DNA from: Candidatus Sericytochromatia bacterium
GTDB lineage: Bacteria > Cyanobacteriota > Sericytochromatia > UBA7694 > JACMQJ01
Assembly (NCBI GenBank): GCA_014377055.1
Contig: JACMQJ010000299.1
Span: 1 to 13,469, forward strand
DNA length: 13,469 nucleotides
Direction of reading: 5' to 3'
The position numbers were made by a program, and so were the translations under genes. Under the pieces are notes generated by a model. That model had not been told where the DNA came from. It did no database searches and saw nothing but the letters and a program-made list of their open reading frames with translations. The stretch's first letter is position 1. Each line of letters opens with the position of its first letter. Shown in pieces: positions 1-7,167 of this stretch.

Positions 1-78
1 AACTGGTGGGGCTGGATTTGCCTTACCAGCGTTGAGCTGAAGTTTTACTACAGCTACTATTTTTTTTGCCTTAGCCAT
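1..78 (-). CDS. rplK: 50S ribosomal protein L11, N-terminal fragment (runs off left edge)
   Basis: Reading the minus strand from the ATG at 78-76 gives 26 residues beginning MAKAKKIVAVVKLQLNAGKA and continuing NPAPPV, the highly conserved start of L11. L11 binds the GTPase-associated centre of 23S rRNA and supports factor-dependent GTP hydrolysis on the large ribosomal subunit. Only the N-terminal part is inside the window. A weak purine-rich stretch (GTGAGTAAG) precedes the ATG, and a strong promoter lies about 70 bp upstream. In many bacteria nusG lies directly upstream of rplK; here the upstream neighbour is instead a divergent receiver-domain gene, so rplK appears to head its own transcript. 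Identity is seen directly; the transcript arrangement is inferred. Confidence 0.93.
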   Translation of the reverse strand, partial: MAKAKKIVAVVKLQLNAGKANPAPPV

Positions 79-145
79 TTTACTTACTCACTTTTGGTTA
101 AATAAAAATTAAAATAAACTTAAATATATACTGACACGAAGCCTA

Positions 146-173
146 ATTATAGCATTAATTCAATAGTAGTCAA
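146..173 (-). promoter_or_regulatory. sigma70-type promoter for rplK
   Basis: On the minus strand TTGACT (173-168) is separated by 16 bp from a perfect TATAAT (151-146), which is itself preceded by TG (extended -10, TGCTATAAT). The start point would fall near 139, giving a leader of about 60 nt ahead of the L11 ATG. This is the best match to a housekeeping promoter that I see in the window, as expected for a ribosomal protein operon. Confidence 0.8.
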
Positions 174-233
174 GATATTATGTATTGTTTATATTGTAAA
201 TTTATAATAACTAGTAAAAAAACAACTGGTGAA

Positions 234-273
234 ACGATATAAAAAAACTAGTTAATTACTATTTTTATATCGT
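234..273. repeat. Perfect 12-bp inverted repeat in the rplK/receiver divergent spacer
   Basis: ACGATATAAAAA (234-245) is the exact reverse complement of TTTTTATATCGT (262-273). Inside the 16-nt interval TAGT (249-252) and ACTA (258-261) can extend the pairing after a bulge. It lies upstream of both flanking genes, and upstream of rather than within the rplK leader, so it is not an ordinary end-of-gene terminator. It could be an operator, a cruciform-forming site or a remnant of a lost gene's terminator. The rest of 79-364 shows only the rplK promoter, a possible promoter for the receiver gene, and a short GATA microsatellite near 325-337. Confidence 0.6.
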
Positions 274-290
274 GCAATAACGCCTTTAAA

Positions 291-299
291 TGATACAAT
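291..299 (+). promoter_or_regulatory. possible extended -10 element for the receiver-domain gene
   Basis: TGATACAAT matches an extended -10 (TGn plus TACAAT, five of six to TATAAT). There is no good -35 at 16-18 bp upstream, so the call rests on the -10 alone. Transcription would begin near 306, about 60 nt before the ATG at 365. Confidence 0.3.
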
Positions 300-364
300 A
301 ATTTTGTCTGTTTCAAATATTTAATGATAGATAGATAAATTAATAACATGATGATAATTCAGAT

Positions 365-721
365 ATGAAAAAAATAATTATTATAGACGATGATATTATA
401 AATTTAAAATCAATATCTATTAACTTAAAATTACGCAATTACTTAATATTTGAGTCTAATAATGGCAAAAAAGGACTTGAAATAATAAAAAAAGAACTTC
501 CTAATTTGATAATATGTGACTTATACATGCCCAGTCTTAATTGTATAGAATTAATTGAAGAGATGAGAAGAAATAGTCTAAATATTCCTATAATAATTAT
601 TAGCGATAATGATTCATCTGAACAAATAAAAAAAGTAATAAATGCCGGTTCGAGTAGCTACTTTAAAAAACCTTTTGATTTGGAATTATTAATTACAAAA
701 GCAGAATCTTTAGTAAAATAA
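365..721 (+). CDS. stand-alone CheY-like response regulator receiver protein
   Basis: The 118-residue product is a single receiver domain with no output domain. The acidic cluster D8-D9-D10 sits at the end of beta-1. D52 in CDLYMP is the predicted phosphoacceptor, S80 occupies the switch Thr/Ser position, and K102-P103 form the conserved KP pair. The GMDG-like turn after the phospho-Asp reads SLNC, lacking the usual Gly. Such proteins act as phosphorylation-dependent docking modules or phosphorelay intermediates in the cytoplasm. No kinase gene is adjacent; the closest is the sensor kinase at 2911-4245 on the other strand, and there is no evidence linking the two. The ATG at 365 has no clear ribosome binding site. 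Motility, phosphorelay or regulatory roles are all possible. Confidence 0.85.
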   Translation: MKKIIIIDDDIINLKSISINLKLRNYLIFESNNGKKGLEIIKKELPNLIICDLYMPSLNCIELIEEMRRNSLNIPIIIISDNDSSEQIKKVINAGSSSYFKKPFDLELLITKAESLVK

Positions 722-793
722 ATAGTCCTCATATTTAAAGCCTCATAAACAGATTCTTTCTTAACTTTTGATAAACTCTCTAATCGTTAATTT

Positions 794-823
794 TTAACTG
801 ATCTAAAATTAAATCAGAATAAT
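794..823 (+). promoter_or_regulatory. possible promoter for the amino-acid dehydrogenase gene
   Basis: TTAACT (794-799) and AATAAT (818-823) are separated by 18 bp, four and five of six matches to the -35 and -10 consensus. Transcription would start near 830, giving a very short leader that still includes the AGGGG ribosome binding site at 833-837. In such AT-rich DNA this match is only suggestive. Confidence 0.28.
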
Positions 824-849
824 TTTTTACAAAGGGGTAAAAATATACA

Positions 850-2082
850 ATGATTGAAAAGCTTAGAGAGTTTGAAAATAAAAGACCCGAGATAATTTTC
901 TCATGGAAAGATCAAGAATCAGAAGCAGAAGGTTGGGCTGTAATCAATTCTTTGAAAGGTGGTGCTGCAGGTGGTGGTACTAGGATGCGTAAAGGTCTTG
1001 ACCTAAAAGAAGTTATTTCATTGGCAAAAACTATGGAAATAAAGTTTGCTGTATCTGGTCCTAATATTGGTGGTGCAAAATCAGGTATTAACTTTGATCC
1101 ATCTGATCCCAGAAAAGAGGAAGTCTTAAAAAGATGGTTTCAAGCAGTCATACCCTTACTAAAAAATTATTATGGTACAGGTGGAGATCTAAATATTGAT
1201 GAGATAAAAGAAGTTTTACCAATTACATCAGCTCTAAAATTGGAACATCCACAACAAGGGATAGTGGTTGGACACTTAAAAGCTTATAAAGATAACAAAA
1301 AAAAAGCTATTCAACATTTACAAACAGGAGTATCAAAAATCCTAAAAGATGAAAAATATTCACCAGATATAAAAAAGATGTTTACTGTGGCTGATATGAT
1401 AACTGGATATGGTGTTGCTGTTTCTGTTTTACATTATTATTCTATTTGGGGGGGTAATCCAAAAGAAAAAAGAGTAATGATTCAAGGATTTGGGAATGTT
1501 GGTGCTCCTACTGCATTTTATTTAGCTCAAGCTGGTATGAAAATTGTTTGTATCACAGATCGAGATGGTGGTTTAATCTCAAAAGAAGGATTTGATCTTA
1601 AGGAAATAAAAGATCTTTTGGCAAAAAGGGAAAATAATATAATTATTAGTCCTGATAAAATATCAATCGACACTTTAAATAAAGAATTACTAAAATTAAA
1701 TGTAGACATTCTGATACCTGCTGCAGGCTCAAGGCTTCTAAATAAGTCTATGATTGAACCAATGGTTAATAACGGACTAGAATTAATATCATCAGGTGCT
1801 AATGTTCCGTTTGATGATAATGAAATATTTTTTGGTGAAACAGGTTTATATGCAGATAATAATATTTCGGTTATACCTGATTTTATTGCTAATTGTGGTA
1901 TGGCAAGAGTCTTTGCTTATTTGATGCAAACAAAACAAGAAATTACTGAAAAAAGTATTTTTGATGATGTTTCTAAAACTATTGCAAACATACTCAAAAA
2001 AGTTTACTTGGAAAATAATAGCAAAACTAAAATATCACAAAAAGCAATGGAGATAACCCTCAATTCTATCAACAAAAATTAG
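850..2082 (+). CDS. Glu/Leu/Phe/Val-family NAD(P)-dependent amino-acid dehydrogenase
   Basis: The 410-residue protein belongs to the glutamate/leucine/phenylalanine/valine dehydrogenase superfamily, which reversibly deaminates an amino acid to its 2-oxoacid and ammonia. The N-terminal substrate domain carries the glycine-rich GGAAGGGTR (37-45), the family lysines K65 and K77 (in GPNIGGAKSGI) and the catalytic Asp D113 in GTGGDLN. The C-terminal Rossmann domain has GFGNVG (213-218) and an acidic D237 near the end of the next strand, consistent with NAD(H) use. Length is normal for the family. The ATG is preceded by a good AGGGG at 833-837. The family is certain; glutamate versus branched-chain or aromatic substrate cannot be settled by eye. 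A decayed acetyltransferase begins directly at its stop codon. Confidence 0.9.
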   Translation: MIEKLREFENKRPEIIFSWKDQESEAEGWAVINSLKGGAAGGGTRMRKGLDLKEVISLAKTMEIKFAVSGPNIGGAKSGINFDPSDPRKEEVLKRWFQAVIPLLKNYYGTGGDLNIDEIKEVLPITSALKLEHPQQGIVVGHLKAYKDNKKKAIQHLQTGVSKILKDEKYSPDIKKMFTVADMITGYGVAVSVLHYYSIWGGNPKEKRVMIQGFGNVGAPTAFYLAQAGMKIVCITDRDGGLISKEGFDLKEIKDLLAKRENNIIISPDKISIDTLNKELLKLNVDILIPAAGSRLLNKSMIEPMVNNGLELISSGANVPFDDNEIFFGETGLYADNNISVIPDFIANCGMARVFAYLMQTKQEITEKSIFDDVSKTIANILKKVYLENNSKTKISQKAMEITLNSINKN

Positions 2083-2389
2083 TACTTATACTTGAAGAGT
2101 TACATGTAATAATTATGGCCGTTCATCCTGATTATCGTAGAAAAAAATAGGTCAAAAACTTCTAATAAAACTTATCGAAGATGGTCTAAAAAATAATGCA
2201 AAATGGGTAACTCTTGAAGTAAAAGTAACTAATATGGAAGCACAAAAACTATATGAAAAATTTGGCTTTAGTGTCAAAGGTCGTAGGAAAAACTATTATC
2301 AACAGGATAGACAAGATGCACTTATTATGTGGACTTAGGATATTGGAACACCAGAATATCAAGAAAAACTTACCACTATTGAAAATTAA
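2082..2389 (+). pseudogene. rimI: decayed RimI-like GNAT N-acetyltransferase (5'-truncated, frameshift, internal stop)
   Basis: Translation from 2082 gives residues ending LEELHVIIMAVHPDYRRKK and then a TAG at 2148-2150. Moving one frame at the A7 run (2141-2147) restores the family: I-G-Q-K-L-L (acetyl-CoA loop), then TLEVKVTNMEAQKLYEKFGF and YYQQDRQDALIMWT. A second stop, TAG at 2336-2338, follows, but family-like sequence continues (DIGTPEYQEKL) to a TAA at 2387-2389. RimI acetylates the N-terminal Ala of ribosomal protein S18. About the first half of the enzyme is missing; its place is taken by the end of the dehydrogenase gene. One base lost from an eight-A run plus a probable CAG-to-TAG change explain the lesions. 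The GNAT identity is strong; assignment to RimI rests on the C-terminal signature. A sequencing error could explain the homopolymer lesion but not the truncation. Confidence 0.8.
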
Positions 2390-2403
2390 TTAATGAAAGT
2401 ATA

Positions 2404-2871
2404 ATGATTAACAATTTAGTTTTTGAAAAAGAAAAAATCTCTGCTATCAATGAAGCAATATATAATATTTGTTTTAGTTGTCAGGGTTTAGATATTTTGT
2501 GTAACCAATGTGAGGTTAATCAGGCAAAAATAAGTATCATATCACTACCATTAATCAATAATGAACAAATCGAAATTAAAAATATTCAAGTTATCTACGA
2601 TAATTCAAATGAAGAAGATTTAGAGATAGGAGATATTACTTTTGACAAAAATAAAGTTATGCTTGCTCAAAATGCCATTGAAAATTTATGCTCTAACTGT
2701 TTGGGAATAGGTACTTTATGTTTTGATTGTAAAATACATGAGCTAAGAAGAAATCTTGCTTCCTTACCACTAATTGATAGTGTTAGAACTTTTGACACTA
2801 CAGAAAAAAAATCATCTGCCAAAAGTTGTGGTACTAGTTGCTCAACAGGTTGTAAACCAAAAAAGAAATAA
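2404..2871 (+). CDS. cysteine-rich protein with a duplicated CxxC-x6-CxxC unit
   Basis: I do not recognise this 155-residue protein. Residues 7-51 and 80-124 are clearly duplicated: each starts F-[ED]-K-x-K, contains C-x2-C-x6-C-x2-C (Cys 23, 26, 33, 36 and 96, 99, 106, 109), and ends with the near-identical SLPLI. A C-terminal tail contains three spaced cysteines (142, 146, 150) followed by a lysine-rich end. Two tetra-cysteine sites suggest two structural zinc ions, or possibly iron-sulfur clusters; the tail could bind another metal. There is no signal peptide or membrane segment, so it is probably cytoplasmic. The ATG has only a weak GAAAG four bases upstream. It may once have been co-transcribed with the upstream acetyltransferase remnant. 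A coding gene is likely because the duplicated cysteine pattern is conserved; its function is unknown. Confidence 0.82.
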   Translation: MINNLVFEKEKISAINEAIYNICFSCQGLDILCNQCEVNQAKISIISLPLINNEQIEIKNIQVIYDNSNEEDLEIGDITFDKNKVMLAQNAIENLCSNCLGIGTLCFDCKIHELRRNLASLPLIDSVRTFDTTEKKSSAKSCGTSCSTGCKPKKK

Positions 2872-2893
2872 ACAAGGGATTTAAACTCTTGTT
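2858..2893 (-). terminator. possible intrinsic terminator of the minus-strand operon
   Basis: AACAAG and CTTGTT (2871-2876 and 2888-2893) form a short stem. On the minus strand it is followed by TTATTTCTTTTTT (2870-2858), a U-rich tract. On the plus strand the stem extends to 8 bp with a G-U pair but no T-run follows. The position, just beyond the histidine kinase stop at 2911 in a convergent junction, fits a terminator for that operon. The stem is short and AT-rich. Confidence 0.4.
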
Positions 2894-2910
2894 CAGACCC
2901 ATTGTTATAA

Positions 2911-4245
2911 TTAAATATTTGTTTTTTGAAAAACAGTAACTTTAAAAAATCCTTTTTCTTGAGTAAAAGAAATCTTGCTGTCGTGTAAATTTATTAATTT
3001 ATTGCTTATCCATAAGCCCAAGCCATAACCATTTTTTAATACATCTGATCTATAGAATTGATCTGTTAGTTTTTCAATATTATTTATTTGATGATCAATT
3101 TTATTAATTATTTCAATAATAAATTGGTGATTGTTTTTATCTTCATTGATAACTATTTTTATCTCTGATTCAGAAGAAGCATATTTTATAGCATTTTCAA
3201 CTAAATTTATAAAAACACTTATTAGTTTATCTTTATCACATTTTATCTCAAAATCATCTATTTCTTGGTTTAATTCCAAATTTAATTTTAGACCAGATAT
3301 TTTTAAAATACTTTTTACTTTATCAATTACATCAAAAATTATTTCATCTAAAGGCTCTATTTTAAATCTTAGAGTTAGATTTTGATTATTTAACTGACTA
3401 ACTATCAAAAAGTCCTCTATTAATCTATTTAATCGACTAACTTCTTCTAATTGGCTAATAAGAAAAGTTTTAAACTCATTACTTAAAGATGGTGTTCTTA
3501 AATTAACTTCGATTTCTGTTTTTAAAATAGTCAATGGTGTTTTTAGCTCATGAGAGGCTGAGGCAAAAAAATTATTTTGTTCATTGAGAGAGCTTTCAAT
3601 ACGTCTTAGCATATCATTAATAGTTTCTGAAAGCATTTGTATTTCATCGAATGTTTGAGGAACTTCTATAAAACCCATTTTTTGTGATGCTGTAATTGTC
3701 TTTGTAGTTTTTATGATGTTATTGATTGGTTTTAATAAAATACCAGCCAGAACATAAGATATTAAAGAAGCTAGAATAATACTAAAAAAATTACTAAATA
3801 AAAGTATATAAAATAAAAAGCTAATTTCTTTCTTCAAAAATATATTTGGCTTGGTGACAAAAACTCTTATTTTTTCAGTATTATCTTGATTTAGAGGATT
3901 ATCAACTAATGCAAGCCTTTGATCAGGTAAATCAATTACAGAAAATGGTCTTTGTGTTTTTAAATCCTTAGGAAAGTTAATGGAGGTAAAAATATTTTTA
4001 TTTATTTTTTCATTAATATAATCAATGCGGATCATCTCATCATTATTAGCTAAAGGTATTATAACAGGCGATATATCAGTTTTTGAAGCTAATACTTGAC
4101 CTCTAGCGATTAGTTCTTGATTATCAGAGTTTATTATATTTATCTTGATATTTTGATAGATTATAAAGCCTGAAAATAAAGAAATTAAGGTAAAGACAGC
4201 AGAAAAAGCAAGTGTTATTTTAAATCGGATACTTTTGTATAACAA
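2911..4245 (-). CDS. membrane sensor histidine kinase of a CusS-like two-component pair
   Basis: Inner-membrane kinase expected to phosphorylate the response regulator encoded just upstream. I favour the TTG at 4245, one base after the regulator's stop, with GAG about 10 nt upstream; it gives a basic N-terminus (MLYKSIRFK) before the membrane span. An in-frame TTG at 4287 would overlap the regulator and lacks a ribosome binding site. The 444-residue protein has TM1 (about 10-31), an extracytoplasmic sensor (35-138), TM2 (about 141-171), HAMP (172-215), HisKA with SHELKTPL and phospho-His H232, and a catalytic domain with the N-box NLVENAIKY (N351) and GYGLGLWIS (406-414). The D/G1-box, normally D-x-G, reads IINKIDHQIN (379-388) without the glycine, so ATP binding may be atypical. 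Ligand unknown; the OmpR/Cus-like pairing suggests, without proving, metal or envelope stress. Confidence 0.92.
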   Translation of the reverse strand: MLYKSIRFKITLAFSAVFTLISLFSGFIIYQNIKINIINSDNQELIARGQVLASKTDISPVIIPLANNDEMIRIDYINEKINKNIFTSINFPKDLKTQRPFSVIDLPDQRLALVDNPLNQDNTEKIRVFVTKPNIFLKKEISFLFYILLFSNFFSIILASLISYVLAGILLKPINNIIKTTKTITASQKMGFIEVPQTFDEIQMLSETINDMLRRIESSLNEQNNFFASASHELKTPLTILKTEIEVNLRTPSLSNEFKTFLISQLEEVSRLNRLIEDFLIVSQLNNQNLTLRFKIEPLDEIIFDVIDKVKSILKISGLKLNLELNQEIDDFEIKCDKDKLISVFINLVENAIKYASSESEIKIVINEDKNNHQFIIEIINKIDHQINNIEKLTDQFYRSDVLKNGYGLGLWISNKLINLHDSKISFTQEKGFFKVTVFQKTNI

Positions 4246-4246
4246 A

Positions 4247-4924
4247 TTAACTTTTCTCTGTCCTAAAAATATAGCCAACGTTAACAATTGTATGTATTAG
4301 AGGTGTATCAAAACCTTTATCTATTTTCTTTCTGAGTTGATAGACGGTTACTTCTATTACATTACTACTCATATCAAAATCAGATTCCCAGACTTTTTCT
4401 GAAATCTGAGTTTTGGTAATTATTTTATTAATATTATTCATAAAAAACTCTAATAAGCTAAATTCTCTCCGACTTAAGCTAATATTTTTTTCTGAACGCT
4501 TAACCTCACGACTAATCAAATTCATTTCTATTCCCTCAAATTTGAGTACTGTATCTGATTCAGAGCTATTTTTTCTTTGGATTAACCTAATTCTAGCCAA
4601 TAACTCATCCAGATCAAAAGGCTTTTTTATATAATCAAAAGCACCACTGTCAAGACCTTTAATAACATTTTCAGTACTATTCAAAGCACTAAGAATAATT
4701 ACTGGTGTTAATAATTTAAAATCTCTCATATTTTTTAAAATTTCATATCCATTTTGACCAGGTAGCATTAAATCAATAATTATGAGATCATAATTATTAA
4801 CATACGCCATTTCTAGCCCTATAGTTCCATTATTACAACAATCTGCAATATGACCAGCTTGCTCCAAACCTTTTTTTAAAAATTGAGCTAATTTAATCTC
4901 ATCTTCAATTATTAATATTTTCAT
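4247..4924 (-). CDS. OmpR/CusR-type response regulator
   Basis: The 225-residue protein has an N-terminal receiver (1-118) with acidic E7-D8, phosphoacceptor D51 in IIDLMLPGQNG, switch S79 and K101-P102. A C-terminal winged-helix DNA-binding domain (about 126-222) has SRREFSLLEFF, the recognition region NVIEVTVYQLRKKID and the closing wing HTIVNVGYIF. The phrase VWESDFDMSSNVIEV resembles the CopR/CusR heavy-metal subgroup. It is cytoplasmic and probably phosphorylated by the kinase whose likely TTG start follows its stop by one base, an arrangement typical of translational coupling. It starts 6 nt after the preceding membrane-anchored gene, so envelope genes and regulator share a transcript. 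Members of this family bind tandem repeats spaced one helical turn apart; a candidate site lies at 8004-8024. Confidence 0.95.
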   Translation of the reverse strand: MKILIIEDEIKLAQFLKKGLEQAGHIADCCNNGTIGLEMAYVNNYDLIIIDLMLPGQNGYEILKNMRDFKLLTPVIILSALNSTENVIKGLDSGAFDYIKKPFDLDELLARIRLIQRKNSSESDTVLKFEGIEMNLISREVKRSEKNISLSRREFSLLEFFMNNINKIITKTQISEKVWESDFDMSSNVIEVTVYQLRKKIDKGFDTPLIHTIVNVGYIFRTEKS

Positions 4925-4930
4925 ATACTC

Positions 4931-5644
4931 TTATTTCAACAAATAGCTTCTATTATCAATAGTAATTAAATCTGGCTTTACTGTTAGATACCCATAATAG
5001 TTTACAAAATTACTATCTTCAATACTTTGTTTACCTTTTATAGTAATTGTTTTTGCTTTATCAATAAAAGGTTTTATTTGCTCCATTAACTCTGGTTTAA
5101 TATCAATAAAATAGTTATTATAAATAAGACCTTTTGCACGATTTTTATTATCAAAATGAAACTTAAGTTTATTTAAATCCACCTCAATATCTATATCTTT
5201 ACCAAGATCAAATGGAGGAGGTATCTTTTCAGTTAAATCAACTGAACTATGTGTTTTTAGATTTGAAATTTTTAATAATCTATAATCTGTTTTTTTATCT
5301 CGATCATTTGTATGTTGATTTTTAGTATTAAATAATGCAATAACTTGATCACCTTTTTTTGCCACATTAAGAACTGTATGAGCTTCATTAGGTGGAAAAC
5401 CAAGTGGTATAGCACCACTTTTTGTTAATAAAATAATAGCATCTATATGATCTCTATTATTGGCTTTAAAACCAACAATCTTACCTAAAGTACTTGTATT
5501 AAAAGTACTTTCATAAGCTTTTTTTTCTTTGTGTATTATTACAAATAATATTGATAAAGTAACAAATAGAGTAATAAAAATGTACTTTCTTTTAATCTTT
5601 TTTAATTCAAAATTCATATTTTTTATTTTCTCATTATGTATCAT
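4931..5644 (-). CDS. membrane-anchored protein with two possible small beta-barrel (OB-like) repeats
   Basis: This 237-residue protein has a basic N-terminus, one membrane span (about 21-37) and a large extracytoplasmic part. No Cys follows the span, so it is an anchored protein rather than a lipoprotein. Residues 53-106 read G-K-I-V-G-F then IDAIILLTKSGAIPLGFPP and later KKGDQVIALF. I recall this pattern from small OB-like barrels whose usual form is a DGTxxxFPP turn followed by KPGDxVxxxG. Residues 171-221 look like a second, more divergent copy (KGLIYNNYFIDIKPEL, then TITIKGKQ). Function is unknown. It lies 9 nt after the YHYH gene and 6 nt before the regulator gene. The ATG at 5644 has AGAAGA upstream; an internal ATG at M10 also has a GAGAAAA and could be used. 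Gene certain, fold tentative. Confidence 0.85.
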   Translation of the reverse strand: MIHNEKIKNMNFELKKIKRKYIFITLFVTLSILFVIIHKEKKAYESTFNTSTLGKIVGFKANNRDHIDAIILLTKSGAIPLGFPPNEAHTVLNVAKKGDQVIALFNTKNQHTNDRDKKTDYRLLKISNLKTHSSVDLTEKIPPPFDLGKDIDIEVDLNKLKFHFDNKNRAKGLIYNNYFIDIKPELMEQIKPFIDKAKTITIKGKQSIEDSNFVNYYGYLTVKPDLITIDNRSYLLK

Positions 5645-5653
5645 AAAAATCTT

Positions 5654-7141
5654 CTAATTATTATTTTTAAAAATACTTGTTGTTGATTTACCAGCATAAT
5701 CAACAAAGTCAAATTTATATTCACTACCATTTAATCCATAATTTACATAGTTTTTATTGCCATTAAGTGTATATTCAAGTGAATAAGACTGTTCTCCTTT
5801 TACTTTAAAATCTGTTATGACAGCTCCTCTTAATGGTTCTAAAGGAGGTCTAGCAGGTCTTAATCTAGGTTGTGGTATGATTTGCTCACCATCAGTTTTT
5901 ATTACACCTCTCATTTTTCCAATAGTGTAAGGATAAGTTGATGTACCATGATAATGGTAAATTTTATTGTCACCAAAATGACCATTATTTTCATCAAGAG
6001 GTTTTACACTAGATCCATCTGGCTCACTTGAACCATAGATAGCAAAACCATCTAAAGAATATGCAATAGGATTATTTTTACCAACTATTTTTTCAAGATT
6101 CATTGGTGCAATATGATAATGATAATCATCTGCCTTGCCACAATGCCCACCCCATTTATCCAATTCGCCAGCAAGTAAAGCATCATCACCTCTGTTATTC
6201 AGTGCATTAAAAATAGGAATTCCATTAACTGCTACAGCAATCGCTCCTCTATAAAAATGATCTTTTGTGGAAACTGGATTATCAGACAAAACGGGATTTA
6301 GAGGTATACTCCAAGCATTAGTTCCTGAATAATTTTGAGGAAGTGGAACTTGTTGTTGCCAACTTGTAATTCCTATCATCATTTGATGATCTGGAATCCC
6401 ATTTGATTCAATATAAAAATAATCATTATCTTTTCTTGTTTTTACACGATCTTTAAATAAATCAAAAGCTGTAGTTAATGTATCATTAGTATTTTTTGGC
6501 GTATTTGGATCATTTTTTGTACTATCAACAACACTTGGACTAGGATTATTTTGGCTTGGGTTAGAATTAGAAGGATTAGGACTAAAAGAAGGTACAGTCA
6601 CCATTTTTGGATAAGTTGCTGTATTCAAATAAGAGGAACATGACAAAAGAGCAATGGATGGAGCAAATACAAGACCTGTAAAAGAACTTTTTAAATTTAC
6701 ACGTTTTAAAAGACCTAGTTTAAAAATAGTAAAGAATAATAGGATAAAAAGAACAGCAAATGAAACATTTTCAGTAAAATAATTATTATTTTTATTTTTA
6801 GTAAAATAATTGTTTGCTTTATAATCTGGTAAATTAATTAATGTTGGTGAATTATTTATTTTTTCGATACTCTCAATTCTATTCTTAACAAGCTTATAAT
6901 CTTCTTTGGATAATTGGCTTAATAAAATAGATTCAATCTTACCATCTGCTTTTTCCAAATAAATTTTATTTTTGATAAATGCCAAAAAAAAAGCTTTTAT
7001 TTGTTGATTTGTAACTGTATTTTTCCATGTATGCAAAATTTCATGACCTTGATTATTAATGCTAACATGAGCTTGAGCAGTACCAAAACAAGTTAAGCCC
7101 AAAACAAATAATAAAGAGGTTAAAGCTTTTGTTTTTTTCAT
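5654..7141 (-). CDS. composite envelope protein: SHD1-like domain, TM segment, internal lipobox, YHYH domain
   Basis: The 495-residue protein starts with a signal peptide (1-24, cleavage after AQA). Residues 36-90 resemble an SLA1-homology (SHD1) beta-domain: HTWKN, then IYLEKADGKIESILLSQLSK and E-D, as in many secreted planctomycete proteins. A hydrophobic segment (127-144) follows. A basic stretch and second hydrophobic run end in ALLSC (lipobox-like, C168), then comes a Pro/Ser/Asn-rich linker (185-220). Residues 225-442 are a YHYH domain (Pfam PF14240 type), with both signature motifs: DDYHYH (Y340-H343) and IYHYH (Y395-H398), plus GGHCG (332-336). The half after residue 146 looks like a complete lipoprotein precursor, so this may be an in-frame fusion of two genes. 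The YHYH family has no established function; the His-rich motifs could bind metal. The ATG has AAGGAAT upstream. It lies 26 nt from the PEBP gene. Confidence 0.92.
   Translation of the reverse strand: MKKTKALTSLLFVLGLTCFGTAQAHVSINNQGHEILHTWKNTVTNQQIKAFFLAFIKNKIYLEKADGKIESILLSQLSKEDYKLVKNRIESIEKINNSPTLINLPDYKANNYFTKNKNNNYFTENVSFAVLFILLFFTIFKLGLLKRVNLKSSFTGLVFAPSIALLSCSSYLNTATYPKMVTVPSFSPNPSNSNPSQNNPSPSVVDSTKNDPNTPKNTNDTLTTAFDLFKDRVKTRKDNDYFYIESNGIPDHQMMIGITSWQQQVPLPQNYSGTNAWSIPLNPVLSDNPVSTKDHFYRGAIAVAVNGIPIFNALNNRGDDALLAGELDKWGGHCGKADDYHYHIAPMNLEKIVGKNNPIAYSLDGFAIYGSSEPDGSSVKPLDENNGHFGDNKIYHYHGTSTYPYTIGKMRGVIKTDGEQIIPQPRLRPARPPLEPLRGAVITDFKVKGEQSYSLEYTLNGNKNYVNYGLNGSEYKFDFVDYAGKSTTSIFKNNN
6773..6811 (-). 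repeat. 27-bp-period direct repeat inside the YHYH gene
   Basis: AGTAAAATAATT occurs at 6773-6784 and 6800-6811, exactly 27 bp (nine codons) apart. In the protein this gives NNYFT twice (110-114 and 119-123), in the linker just before the membrane segment. It looks like a small in-frame tandem duplication. Confidence 0.6.
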
Positions 7142-7167
7142 AATTTTATTCCTTAATTTTTTAAATA

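Noticed and set aside
133..140. GACACGAA near the rplK start point as a second copy of the phaC-gap repeat
   Set aside because: Only eight bases match, with no terminal inverted repeat and no array; likely chance.
1527..1709. Minus-strand open frame inside the dehydrogenase gene
   Set aside because: Low-complexity shadow of a strongly supported gene, with no ribosome binding site or family resemblance.
4246..4287. TTG at 4287 as the histidine kinase start
   Set aside because: It would overlap the regulator by about 40 bp without a ribosome binding site; TTG 4245 has a GAG upstream and gives a normal N-terminus.
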